This document shows, piece by piece, positions 28,473 through 35,738 of a DNA stretch of 64,000 nt. The position numbers and the translations under genes were made by a program. Every line of letters begins with the position of its first letter. The stretch's first letter is position 1. Below the pieces are notes generated by a model, which was not told where the DNA came from, made no database searches, and saw nothing but the letters and a program-made list of their open reading frames with translations. The stretch is from Methylocystis suflitae (lineage in GTDB: Bacteria > Pseudomonadota > Alphaproteobacteria > Rhizobiales > Beijerinckiaceae), in the NCBI RefSeq assembly GCF_024448135.1, contig NZ_JAMRYX010000071.1, forward strand, positions 1-64,000, written 5' to 3'.

Positions 28473-29285
28473 TCAGTCAGGAGTGGAATGGCGCGCGACA
28501 GTCGTCGCGGCCTCGAATTCCTGAAAGCGTGCTGACCGCCTGGCCATCGCTTCGGCGTCTTCGCCCCAGGCGCGCATCTGCCAGTCTTCATCGACATTGG
28601 CCGCCTCCCAGGCCTTGCGTGCGTCTATTTCGTGTCGGGCGGCTGCAAGCGCAAGGACCGCGGATCCTGATAGCGTCGTCATGACGTGCAGCGCGGCGAG
28701 CCTGAGCGGCGCGCCGGCGCCCTCCCCCACATAATCGCGCACGGCGCGTGCAAACGCCTCGAGCGCCTCCTGCGGCTGTTCGATGAACATCACGCCTTCG
28801 GCGAGGGCGAACTTGGCGCCCAGCTTTTCGCGCGCGAAGGCGACGAGCGGGTCCCAGGCCGAGGATTGCGCGGCGGCCAGGCCCTCCGGCGCGCCGGCGC
28901 GGTAGCAGATGAGGTCGGAGGCGGCATATTTAACGATCTCGGCTTCCACCTCGGCCATCTGCGCCGCCACGCCGTCGAGCGCAGTGTTCATAAGCTTCGT
29001 CAGCGGCATCGTCGCCGGATCGATCGTTTCGCCCTGCTTCGCCCATTCGGCGGCGATCGCTTCCGCCAGCGGCTGCGAGGGCGCGACCAGCGCACGCCTG
29101 GCCGGCGTGTTGACCGGCCGACCGTCGAGGAAAATCCCGAATCCGCCCTCGGCGGGGCGCGCGACGGCCTCCTTGTAGAAACGCTTGGGTAAGGGACGCG
29201 CCGGTTCGCGCGCGGCCTTCACGGGGTCGCGCTCCTCCGGGAGGACGAAAAAATCGGCGTCGATGCCCGTCGGCTCCTTTGACAT
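28473..29285 (-). CDS. ATP12-family F1-ATPase assembly chaperone
   Basis: This 270-residue protein belongs to the ATP12 family, which in mitochondria binds the F1 alpha subunit before assembly; bacterial members occur mostly in alphaproteobacteria. Family landmarks are RFYKEAVARPAEGGFGIFLDGRPVNTP in outline, IAAEWAKQGETIDPATMPLTKLMNTALD, and the SDLICYRAG segment. It lies downstream of the rluC-type gene on the same strand, a neighbourhood common in the group, and upstream of nuoA. The role in bacterial F1Fo assembly is inferred from the eukaryotic homologue. Confidence 0.9.
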   Translation of the reverse strand: MSKEPTGIDADFFVLPEERDPVKAAREPARPLPKRFYKEAVARPAEGGFGIFLDGRPVNTPARRALVAPSQPLAEAIAAEWAKQGETIDPATMPLTKLMNTALDGVAAQMAEVEAEIVKYAASDLICYRAGAPEGLAAAQSSAWDPLVAFAREKLGAKFALAEGVMFIEQPQEALEAFARAVRDYVGEGAGAPLRLAALHVMTTLSGSAVLALAAARHEIDARKAWEAANVDEDWQMRAWGEDAEAMARRSARFQEFEAATTVARHSTPD

Positions 29286-29326
29286 TTATCAATCCCTACG
29301 AAAGCGCTCAATGGAAACGCCGCGAA

Positions 29327-29352
29327 CCCGTCATGGCCGGGCTTGTCCCGGC
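29327..29352. repeat. Short palindromic repeat at the 3' end of the rluC-type gene
   Basis: The sequence CGTCATGGCCGGGCTTGTCCCGGC, with a GCCGGG/CCCGGC stem (29336-29341 and 29347-29352), is of a kind scattered through Rhizobiales genomes. It begins right after the stop codon of the rluC-type gene and may act as its hairpin terminator. Confidence 0.55.
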
Positions 29353-29355
29353 GCC

Positions 29356-30429
29356 TCATGCGTCCGGCGCGTCCTCGATCGGGTCATGACGCTTCACGTC
29401 GAAGCCGAAAAGGTCCCAGCTCCGTTGCATATGATCGGGCAGCGGCGCGGTGACGTCCAGAATTCCGCCCCTCGGATGCGGTAGGACGAGCCGGCGGGCG
29501 AGGAGGTGGAGCTTGCGTTCCAGCCCCTCCGGCACCGCGCGTAGCGGATCACGACGCCGGACCTCGTCCTCCGGGCGATGGCCATATTTGGGGTCGCCGA
29601 AGATCGGGTGGCCGATCGCCTCGGCATGGGCGCGTAACTGATGCGTGCGTCCGGTGAGCGGCTTCATCGACAGCCAGGCGCAACGCGGCGCGACCTTGTC
29701 GACGATCGCGTAATAGGTCAGCGAATGCTGCGCGTCGGCCTCGCCATGTTTCGCGACGCGCATTTTCTCGAGGTCTCTTGCGCCGCCTCTGGATTTTTCC
29801 ATGCCGGCGCCTTTCGCCAGATAAAGCGAAATCCGGCCCTGAGCGGGCTTCGGCACGCCTTCGACAAGCGCCCAATAGATCTTCTTGGCCTGCCGGGAAC
29901 GGAAAATCTCGCCAAGGTCGGCGGCCATCCGCCGGTTCTTGGCGACGAGCAGCACGCCAGAGGTGTCGCGGTCGAGACGATGCACGAGCACGGGCCGCGT
30001 GTCGCCCTTGGCGAGCGATTCCAGCATCCCGTCAATATGCCGCGTCTGGCCAGAGCCTCCCTGCGTCGCCAGCCCATAGGGCTTGTTGAGGACGAGCAAA
30101 TCCTTGTCCTCGAACAGCGTCATGTCGGCCAGCGCCAACGCGTCCTTGGGGTCGGCGCGTTTCACCGCCGGCGCGGCGGGGGCCTCGATCTTCAAAGGCG
30201 GCACCCGAATCTTTTGGCCCTCTTCGAGCCGCGTCGATGTTTCGACCCGCTTGCCATCGACCCGCACTTCGCCCTTGCGGCAGATTTTGGCGAGATGGGA
30301 CAAAGCGAGCCCGGGATAACGTCGCTTGAACCAGCGGTCGAGGCGCATCCCCGCCTCGTCCTCGGTGACGAGGGCGGTGGAGACGCCGCCCGCGGCGGCG
30401 GGCGTCTGCGAATTTGGACTGAGGGACAT
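29356..30429 (-). CDS. rluC: RluA-family 23S rRNA pseudouridine synthase (RluC type)
   Basis: This 357-residue enzyme makes pseudouridines in large-subunit rRNA; RluC modifies positions 955, 2504 and 2580 in E. coli. An S4 domain (RLDRWFKRRYPG ... GEVRVDGKRV) precedes the catalytic domain with VHRLDRDTSGVLLVAK, LTGRTHQLRAHA and GHPIFGDPKYG. I start at the ATG at 30429, preceded by AAGG; the longer frame is basic, unstructured and lacks a ribosome-binding site. The second paralogue in the window is at 173-1195. It is divergent from the TonB-like gene that starts at 30603. Confidence 0.9.
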   Translation of the reverse strand: MSLSPNSQTPAAAGGVSTALVTEDEAGMRLDRWFKRRYPGLALSHLAKICRKGEVRVDGKRVETSTRLEEGQKIRVPPLKIEAPAAPAVKRADPKDALALADMTLFEDKDLLVLNKPYGLATQGGSGQTRHIDGMLESLAKGDTRPVLVHRLDRDTSGVLLVAKNRRMAADLGEIFRSRQAKKIYWALVEGVPKPAQGRISLYLAKGAGMEKSRGGARDLEKMRVAKHGEADAQHSLTYYAIVDKVAPRCAWLSMKPLTGRTHQLRAHAEAIGHPIFGDPKYGHRPEDEVRRRDPLRAVPEGLERKLHLLARRLVLPHPRGGILDVTAPLPDHMQRSWDLFGFDVKRHDPIEDAPDA

Positions 30430-30602
30430 GGCCGCCTTATCCGCCAAAGCCGGCTCTGTGTCGATCACGATACGCCGGCGCCGCACGGCGATCCAGGCGC
30501 CACACAAAGCCGCACCCGCGCCGCCACGGCTTGAAGCGCGCCGTTTCACGCGCCTATGATGCCAAACGATTTTAGGCGCGTCGGCGGCGGAGCGCTTCAC
30601 AA

Positions 30603-31439
30603 ATGAATAATACGACGACGCGCTCGAACGCGGGCGCGCAATTCGAAAAACGGCCCCTGCTCAGGCCTCGCTGGCTGCATCCCGTCTCGACCGCTGCGGT
30701 CGTGGGGATATTCGTCGCCTTCTTCGCTTCGGGGATTTACTGGCCGCAAACGATCGTCGATCTGGGCGGCATCGGCGCGGACCTCATTCCGGAAGGCATA
30801 TCTCTGGAGGCGGGCGACCCCGCGCCTGAAGGAGATTCGCTGGAAGACCCGCTGCCGCTCGAAGAAGCTTCGCTCACCGACGAGGGGATGGACGAACTGA
30901 TCGACGATGAGCCGCCGCCCCCGCTGATCATGGAGCCCGACGAGATTCAGGCGCCGGAGAGAAAAGAGAAGCCGCAGAAAAAGCAAAAGGTCGAGAAGGC
31001 CAAGATTGAGAAGTCCAAGCAAGCCGAGCAAAAACCCCGGGCGCGACGAGTGGCGGCGGCAAACGACGGCCGCCACGCGGACCAGACCGGTCGGCGCTAT
31101 GGCCTCCCCGGCGGAACAGGCCAAGGCGTGGGCAGAGCGCGCATCGCCGGTCGTTACGGATTGCCTGGAGGTAGCGGCGATGGTTCGGGCGGCGCCGAGG
31201 CGACCTGTCTGGCCCAGATCGCGGCGTCAATCCGCGGCCATACGCCCGCTGCGACGAGCCTCGGACCGGGATCGGTCGTGGTCACTTTCTATGTGAACGC
31301 CGGCGGCGGTCTTTCGGGCGTTTCTGTTTCGGGCGGAAGCGCCGCGCATGCGGCGATGGCGCGGCGCATCGTCGCCTCGTCGCGCGGACCGGCGAGCTGC
31401 GGCCCGGTATACGCCCGGCAGGGCATCACGTTTCAATAG
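30603..31439 (+). CDS. TonB-like energy transducer with YGLPGG repeats
   Basis: This 278-residue protein has TonB layout: a short cytosolic tail, one membrane helix (about 27-46), an acidic Pro-rich stretch with PPPPLIMEP, and a Lys/Glu-rich stretch with QKKQKVEKAKIEK. A basic Gly-rich segment contains GRRYGLPGGTG and GRYGLPGGSG, and a C-terminal domain (about 200-278) resembles TonB/TolA C-terminal domains. TonB passes energy from the inner-membrane motor to outer-membrane receptors. An ExbB gene follows 51 bases downstream, but no ExbD. The Gly repeats are unusual and could serve as a flexible linker. TolA-like function is an alternative. Confidence 0.7.
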   Translation: MNNTTTRSNAGAQFEKRPLLRPRWLHPVSTAAVVGIFVAFFASGIYWPQTIVDLGGIGADLIPEGISLEAGDPAPEGDSLEDPLPLEEASLTDEGMDELIDDEPPPPLIMEPDEIQAPERKEKPQKKQKVEKAKIEKSKQAEQKPRARRVAAANDGRHADQTGRRYGLPGGTGQGVGRARIAGRYGLPGGSGDGSGGAEATCLAQIAASIRGHTPAATSLGPGSVVVTFYVNAGGGLSGVSVSGGSAAHAAMARRIVASSRGPASCGPVYARQGITFQ

Positions 31440-31490
31440 GATTTGACGTCTCAAGGGTTTGACGTCGCGAGGCCGCGGGAGGGCTCCGAA

Positions 31491-32093
31491 ATGGAATTTG
31501 CTCCAATGTCGCCGTTCGGCATGTTTCTTTATGCCGGACCTGTGAGCAAACTAGTCATGGCGCTACTTCTCGCCGCGGCGGTCTGGACCTGGGTGCTCAT
31601 CATCGACGGCGTTTTTGTTCTGCGGCGTCTTTCCCAAGCGCTGGACCGCGTGCGCGCCGGCGGCGACATTGGCGTCCTCTGGCCGATCGCCGAGGCCGCG
31701 CGCGAAGCCTCGCAGGCTGAATTGCCCAACGAAACCATTCATCAAAAGCGCGAACGAATCTTGCAGCAGATGAACCGCGCCGCGCGCGAATTCATGCTCG
31801 ACGCCGAAGGCGGGCTCCCGGTTCTCGCCATCGTCGCCTCGGCGGGACCCTTCGTCGGCCTGTTCGGCACGGTTTGGGGCATCATGTCGAGCTTCTCGGG
31901 CATCGCGCAGACTCAAGACACGAGTCTTGCGGTCGTCGCCCCTGGCATCGCGGATGCGCTCGCCGCGACGGCCTATGGGCTCGCCGCCGCCATTCCGGCC
32001 GCGATCGGCTATAACCGCATGGGCATGGCGTTCGGCGGTCTCAAAGAGAGAATGAGCCGCTACATTCTGACATATGCGACGTCGATCGCTTAG
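31491..32093 (+). CDS. exbB: MotA/TolQ/ExbB proton channel family protein
   Basis: This 200-residue inner-membrane protein has three helices (about 15-37, 107-130 and 145-170). It carries the family core ASAGPFVGLFGTVWGIMSSF and the LAATAYGLAAAIPAAIGYN segment, which form the proton-conducting bundle around ExbD/TolR. The ATG at 31491 follows GGGAGGG; the frame opens 16 codons earlier with a TTG. With the TonB-like gene just upstream it should energise an outer-membrane receptor. ExbD, the usual third part, is missing from the locus. Its stop codon TAG coincides with the first bases of a dispersed TAGAGC repeat. Confidence 0.88.
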   Translation: MEFAPMSPFGMFLYAGPVSKLVMALLLAAAVWTWVLIIDGVFVLRRLSQALDRVRAGGDIGVLWPIAEAAREASQAELPNETIHQKRERILQQMNRAAREFMLDAEGGLPVLAIVASAGPFVGLFGTVWGIMSSFSGIAQTQDTSLAVVAPGIADALAATAYGLAAAIPAAIGYNRMGMAFGGLKERMSRYILTYATSIA

Positions 32094-32207
32094 AGCAGGT
32101 TCCGAAAAAGCTGACAGAATTTTTTCAATGAGATCCGGCTCTAACAATTCGATGTTGAGCGATTCCTTATCGTTCACATGATTCCATGTGACCGGGAAGC
32201 GCTCTAG
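32091..32207. repeat. Dispersed TAGAGC...GCTCTA repeat after exbB
   Basis: The element begins TAGAGCAGGTTCCGAAAAAGCTGAC and ends with GCGCTCTAG. It contains a TCACATG/CATGTGA hairpin (about 32175-32191). Elements with such ends are widespread in Rhizobiales intergenic regions. Its first three bases are the stop codon of exbB. A second, diverged copy lies at 61720-61860. Confidence 0.7.
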
Positions 32208-32288
32208 CGGCGGAGACGCGCGCGCCATCTTGGCCGGCGAGACGTCCTCCTCTAGAGTCGCATCGTTTCTGATTTAACGAGGGCAAGG

Positions 32289-34067
32289 ATGAGCGATCGG
32301 TCGACCGAGCAGGCGGCGCTCGAAAGAGCCAATCTTGACGCCCGAATCGCCTTCGTGGCCGCGAGCTTTCTCCTGGCTTACGCCTTTGCGGCGCTTCTCG
32401 ACCGCGTCGGCGCGCCGGAGCGCTTTGTCGGCGCGGCGCCGCCCTATTTCACCATCCTCGGCCTCGCCACGCTCGGCTTTCTTCTGCATTCGATGCGCGC
32501 GTCGGTCTATTACACCGCCGGCCGCGGACTGCCCGCCGCCTACGCCGGCTTCGCCAACGCCGCGATCGTGATCGCCCTGGTGCTGCCCTTCGGCGCACGG
32601 CTTGCGGGAGGCAGCTGGGCTGTAGGCGCCGTCGCCGGCGTCTTCATCGGTCTCGCCGCCGCGGGGCTTTATGTCGGCCCGCTGCTGCGCAAAACCGGCG
32701 TTTTTTCGATTTCCGAGCTTCTGTGCGCACGTTTTACAAGCGCCGCGACGCGCGTCGGCTTCATCGGCGCGGTGGCGCTATCGTCGACGCTGCTTGCCGC
32801 CGCCGGCGGCCTGATCGCGGTGAACGCGCTTGTCGAGCTCACCGGCGCCAATCGGGGCTTCGCGGCGTTTCTGATCGCCGCGGCGAGCCTCATCATCGCC
32901 GGCCCGGGCGGACTTTCCGGCGTCATGTGGGGGGCGGCGGCGGCCGCTGGCGTGGCGACGCTGGGCTTTGGCTGGCCCATCGCCGCGCTCAGTCTCCATG
33001 ACGCGCTGCCGAGCGGGCTGATTTTTGGCGGCGCCGCCTCCACGGAGGCCGCGAAACTGCTGGAGAGCTGGGGGGTGACGCCGGCGCCCATGGGCCTTCC
33101 GGTCGAATTCGCCGCGACGCTCGCCGTGGCGCTGGGGATCGCGACGCTCGCGCCCGTGCTCGCGGCCTCGGTGGCGACCGGGGACCGACGAAGCGCACGG
33201 CGCGCCGGGGTCGCCGCCCTTTTTTGGACCGTCGTCATCGCATTGCTGGCGGCGGCGGCGATTGCCGCTTCGGCGCTGTCGCTCGCCCGCGTCACGGCGG
33301 AACAGCCGCCGGAACGTCTGCCGCAAGCAATCTATCAGGCGAGCGAGCGCGGCCTTATCAGCATCTGCGGCTATTACGTGCGCGGGCCGTCAGAGGCTCA
33401 GCGCGCCTGCGCGGCGAAGGGCTACGCGCCCGGCGCGCCGCTCGCGGCGGCGGAGATTCGCCCGATCGACGGCGACGTCCTGCTCGGCGCGCTGCCGCAG
33501 ACGGCGGAGCTCGGCGCGGCGTCTTCGGGGCTCATCGCCTCGGCGCTTATCGCCATCGGCCTGGCGCTCGCCACGGCGGGCCTGCAAGCCTGCGCGACAG
33601 CCTTCGGCCATGACGCGCTCTACCGGCTGCGCGGCGAGATCGACCTGACGAGCCGACGTCTCGCCGTCAATCGCGTCACGCTCGTGGTCGTATCGACTCT
33701 GGCTTACGTGACGGCCGTCACCGGCGTCTTCACGCCAGGCGCGCTCGTCGCGGCGGCGCTCGCCGTATCGGCGGCCTGCCTCGCGCCGTCGCTTGTCTTG
33801 GCGTTTTGGTCGCGCGCGGGCGATCGCGAAGCGCTCGTCGCGCTCTGCGGCGGCGCGGCGGGCCTATTCAGCGCCTTGGCCGCGGCGGGATCGCACAATC
33901 GCATCGAAATCTATGCGCTCTGCGCGCTCGCTGGCGTAACGCTTGGCGGCGCGCTTGGACTATTGTCGGGACTGACCTCAAAAAGCGACAAGCCCGCGGC
34001 GCGCGCCTTCATCACCCGCATGTTGCGCGGCGACGCCCAGATGCTCCAGCCCGACAAAGGCGCCTAA
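32289..34067 (+). CDS. Sodium:solute symporter (SSS) family protein, divergent
   Basis: This 592-residue integral membrane protein has about 13 helices. The segment YYTAGRGLPAAYAGFANAA and the following helices match the SSS/ActP group of Na+-coupled symporters for acetate and other organic acids. A large loop (about 335-400) with two cysteines interrupts the helix series. The substrate cannot be told. The start ATG at 32289 has AAGG just upstream. It converges on the small secreted-protein gene and their stop codons overlap by 4 bases. It may have lost transport function, since family motifs are weak in the middle. Confidence 0.75.
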   Translation: MSDRSTEQAALERANLDARIAFVAASFLLAYAFAALLDRVGAPERFVGAAPPYFTILGLATLGFLLHSMRASVYYTAGRGLPAAYAGFANAAIVIALVLPFGARLAGGSWAVGAVAGVFIGLAAAGLYVGPLLRKTGVFSISELLCARFTSAATRVGFIGAVALSSTLLAAAGGLIAVNALVELTGANRGFAAFLIAAASLIIAGPGGLSGVMWGAAAAAGVATLGFGWPIAALSLHDALPSGLIFGGAASTEAAKLLESWGVTPAPMGLPVEFAATLAVALGIATLAPVLAASVATGDRRSARRAGVAALFWTVVIALLAAAAIAASALSLARVTAEQPPERLPQAIYQASERGLISICGYYVRGPSEAQRACAAKGYAPGAPLAAAEIRPIDGDVLLGALPQTAELGAASSGLIASALIAIGLALATAGLQACATAFGHDALYRLRGEIDLTSRRLAVNRVTLVVVSTLAYVTAVTGVFTPGALVAAALAVSAACLAPSLVLAFWSRAGDREALVALCGGAAGLFSALAAAGSHNRIEIYALCALAGVTLGGALGLLSGLTSKSDKPAARAFITRMLRGDAQMLQPDKGA

Positions 34068-34657
34068 GGCTTTGTGCTGAAGAAATCCTCGCCTGGCGTG
34101 ATCTTGCCGAGGACGATCGGCCTGTCCTTGCCGCAGGCGAAGTCGCGGGCGTGTTTGTCGGCGATCTCGCGCGCCAGCGCATTGGCGCTTGGGTTGGCGA
34201 GCGCATCGACGTAGCCGACGTGGCAGACGGCGCCCGGCGGCAGGCGCGTGACGACCAGTGCGCGGCCTCGCACCTCACGGTTTTCCATGTCGGCGGCGCG
34301 TTTCACGTTCCAGCGCATGATCGTGGCGAAGGGCCTGCCATTGGCGAGCCGCCATTCGACGACGCCCTTATAGAAGTCGTTGAAGGGCGCAAGCGTCTCT
34401 CCCGCCGCCGGCTCGTCCTTGGCCTTGGATCCGAAGCTGACATACATGCGCTGATCGCCCGCCCCGAGCCACATGGGCATGCCCGCATAGCCCTTGCAGC
34501 GCCAGTCGCCATAGTCCTCGACCGCCTTTCCAGGCCGGTGCGCGCAGTCGCGGCGCACGTCGAGCTTTGTGTAAGCGGAGGAGATGTCCTGCGCGGCGGC
34601 GGACGCGAAGCCGCTCGCGACGACAATCGGCAAACAATAGCAAACGGTGCGGTTCAT
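34064..34657 (-). CDS. Small secreted protein of unknown function
   Basis: I do not recognise a family for this 197-residue product. A signal peptide (about 1-22, ending ASAAAQ) is followed by a soluble domain with four conserved-looking cysteines (in DCAHR, WRCKGY, AVCHVGY and FACGKD) that could form two disulphides in the periplasm. The start at 34657 gives the signal peptide; the frame extends further upstream without one. The SSS gene converges on it with a 4-base stop-codon overlap. Confidence 0.7.
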   Translation of the reverse strand: MNRTVCYCLPIVVASGFASAAAQDISSAYTKLDVRRDCAHRPGKAVEDYGDWRCKGYAGMPMWLGAGDQRMYVSFGSKAKDEPAAGETLAPFNDFYKGVVEWRLANGRPFATIMRWNVKRAADMENREVRGRALVVTRLPPGAVCHVGYVDALANPSANALAREIADKHARDFACGKDRPIVLGKITPGEDFFSTKP

Positions 34658-34787
34658 CAAGGCTCTCGTCAAGCGGCGCGGATGCGACCCCGGCGTCCAT
34701 CGGCGTGATCGTGAGCTCCCTGAACCGCGCGCGCTTTGCGCGCGCACACACGGCCTAGGGAAGGGGCTTTCGGGGGACAAGATGCAT

Positions 34788-35125
34788 GACGCGCGCAAGC
34801 CGACGCTCGGTGAGAAAGGCCAAACTGAACAGCTGCAGGACTGCCGCTTTCTGCAAGGCGACGACCGGGATCAGGAGGGAATACGCCTCTGCGGGAGGCC
34901 ATGCCAAGCATCAACCCATTCAAGCATCGACACATTGAAGTGACGCTGCGCAATTATCGGAAAAACGGCGAGTTTCTTCAATAAGCTCAATATTACGCCG
35001 CCGCTCGACAGCAGCGGAGCGGCGATCTCCTATTTTGGCGTCCAGTATGACTGACCGAGCTTGTCAGCGCGGAAGCGGAAATCAACAGGCTGAGGCAGCG
35101 ACTTGAAGGCTGGAGAAGGCGTAAG
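34788..35125 (+). pseudogene. Decayed LOV/PAS photosensor domain
   Basis: Three reading-frame pieces in order match a LOV domain. The first, at 34830-34880, reads QLQDCRFLQGDDRDQEGIR, including the flavin-binding Cys and FLQG motif (consensus GRNCRFLQ). The second, at about 34936-34975, reads IEVTLRNYRKNGEF. The third, in another frame at about 34976-35035, reads FNKLNITPPLDSSGAAISYF and then GVQYD. After a further one-base loss the frame continues TELVSAEAEINRLRQRLEG, a coiled linker like those after sensor domains. At least two frameshifts and a deletion separate the pieces, and no start or kinase part remains. The parent was probably a short LOV protein or a LOV histidine kinase. Confidence 0.65.
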
Positions 35126-35151
35126 CCCCTATCCATCTCCAGCATTTCTGC

Positions 35152-35186
35152 TATAACCGCCCCCGCACGCCCCGGTCCGCCGGGGC
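35152..35186 (+). promoter_or_regulatory. rpsO promoter -10 candidate and leader hairpin
   Basis: A TATAAC box lies at 35152-35157; no convincing -35 box is visible. It is followed by a perfect 7-bp GC stem (GCCCCGG 35169-35175, CCGGGGC 35180-35186) in what would be the 5' leader. S15 represses its own mRNA through leader structures in several bacteria, so this hairpin may be regulatory; that is an inference from position only. Confidence 0.4.
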
Positions 35187-35271
35187 GGCTCCGTTTTCGC
35201 GCGACCCTGCTGGACGACATCCCGGCCTTGGCCGCGGAGCGCGGATCACCCCCGAAAACAAGGACAATCCG

Positions 35272-35541
35272 ATGTCGATCACGGCGGAGCGCAAGCAGTC
35301 GCTCATCAAGGAATATTCCACCAAGGCGAACGACACGGGCTCGCCCGAGGTGCAGGTGGCGATTCTCACCGAACGAATCACCAATCTGACCGAACACTTC
35401 AAGACGCATGCGAAAGACAATCACTCGCGTCGCGGGCTCCTGAAGCTCGTTTCCCAGCGCCGCCAGCTCCTCGACTATGTGAAGGTGCGGGACGAACCGC
35501 GCTACAAGAGCCTGATCGAGCGGCTCGGCATCCGCCGCTAA
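35272..35541 (+). CDS. rpsO: 30S ribosomal protein S15
   Basis: S15 (89 residues) binds 16S rRNA early in 30S assembly. The conserved [20 protein letters not shown] and [15 protein letters not shown] segments are present. An AAGGAC ribosome-binding site precedes the ATG. pnp follows at 198 bases, the classic rpsO-pnp pair, with a stable hairpin between. Confidence 0.98.
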   Translation: MSITAERKQSLIKEYSTKANDTGSPEVQVAILTERITNLTEHFKTHAKDNHSRRGLLKLVSQRRQLLDYVKVRDEPRYKSLIERLGIRR

Positions 35542-35553
35542 CCCAGCTGAGCG

Positions 35554-35580
35554 AAAGCGGCGCTTTCGATGCGCCGCTTT
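35554..35580 (+). terminator. Hairpin between rpsO and pnp (terminator or processing site)
   Basis: A perfect 10-bp stem (AAAGCGGCGC / GCGCCGCTTT) with a 7-base loop lies 12 bases past the rpsO stop codon. In E. coli a stem in this place is cut by RNase III in pnp autoregulation; here it could do the same or act as a partial terminator. Confidence 0.65.
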
Positions 35581-35738
35581 CAACCGACATGGGCGTCCAG
35601 AGGGCGCTCGCCACGACCAACGCGTAAAGTCATGGCAGGATCGCCGGACGCTGCGTCGACGCTTTACGAAACACCGCTGCCGCAGCTTCTCGCCGTCTTG
35701 CTCATGACGAACCGCAGGTTCATCAGAGAAAGACCAGC

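Larger units (their letters stand above)
34658..35271. other. 614-base region: LOV pseudogene remnant and rpsO leader
   Basis: No intact gene is present. The left part is the promoter side of the secreted-protein gene. The middle (about 34788-35125) carries a frameshifted remnant of a LOV/PAS domain. The right part (35150-35271) is the promoter and leader of rpsO, with a TATAAC box at 35152-35157 and a strong GC hairpin at 35169-35186. Confidence 0.6.
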
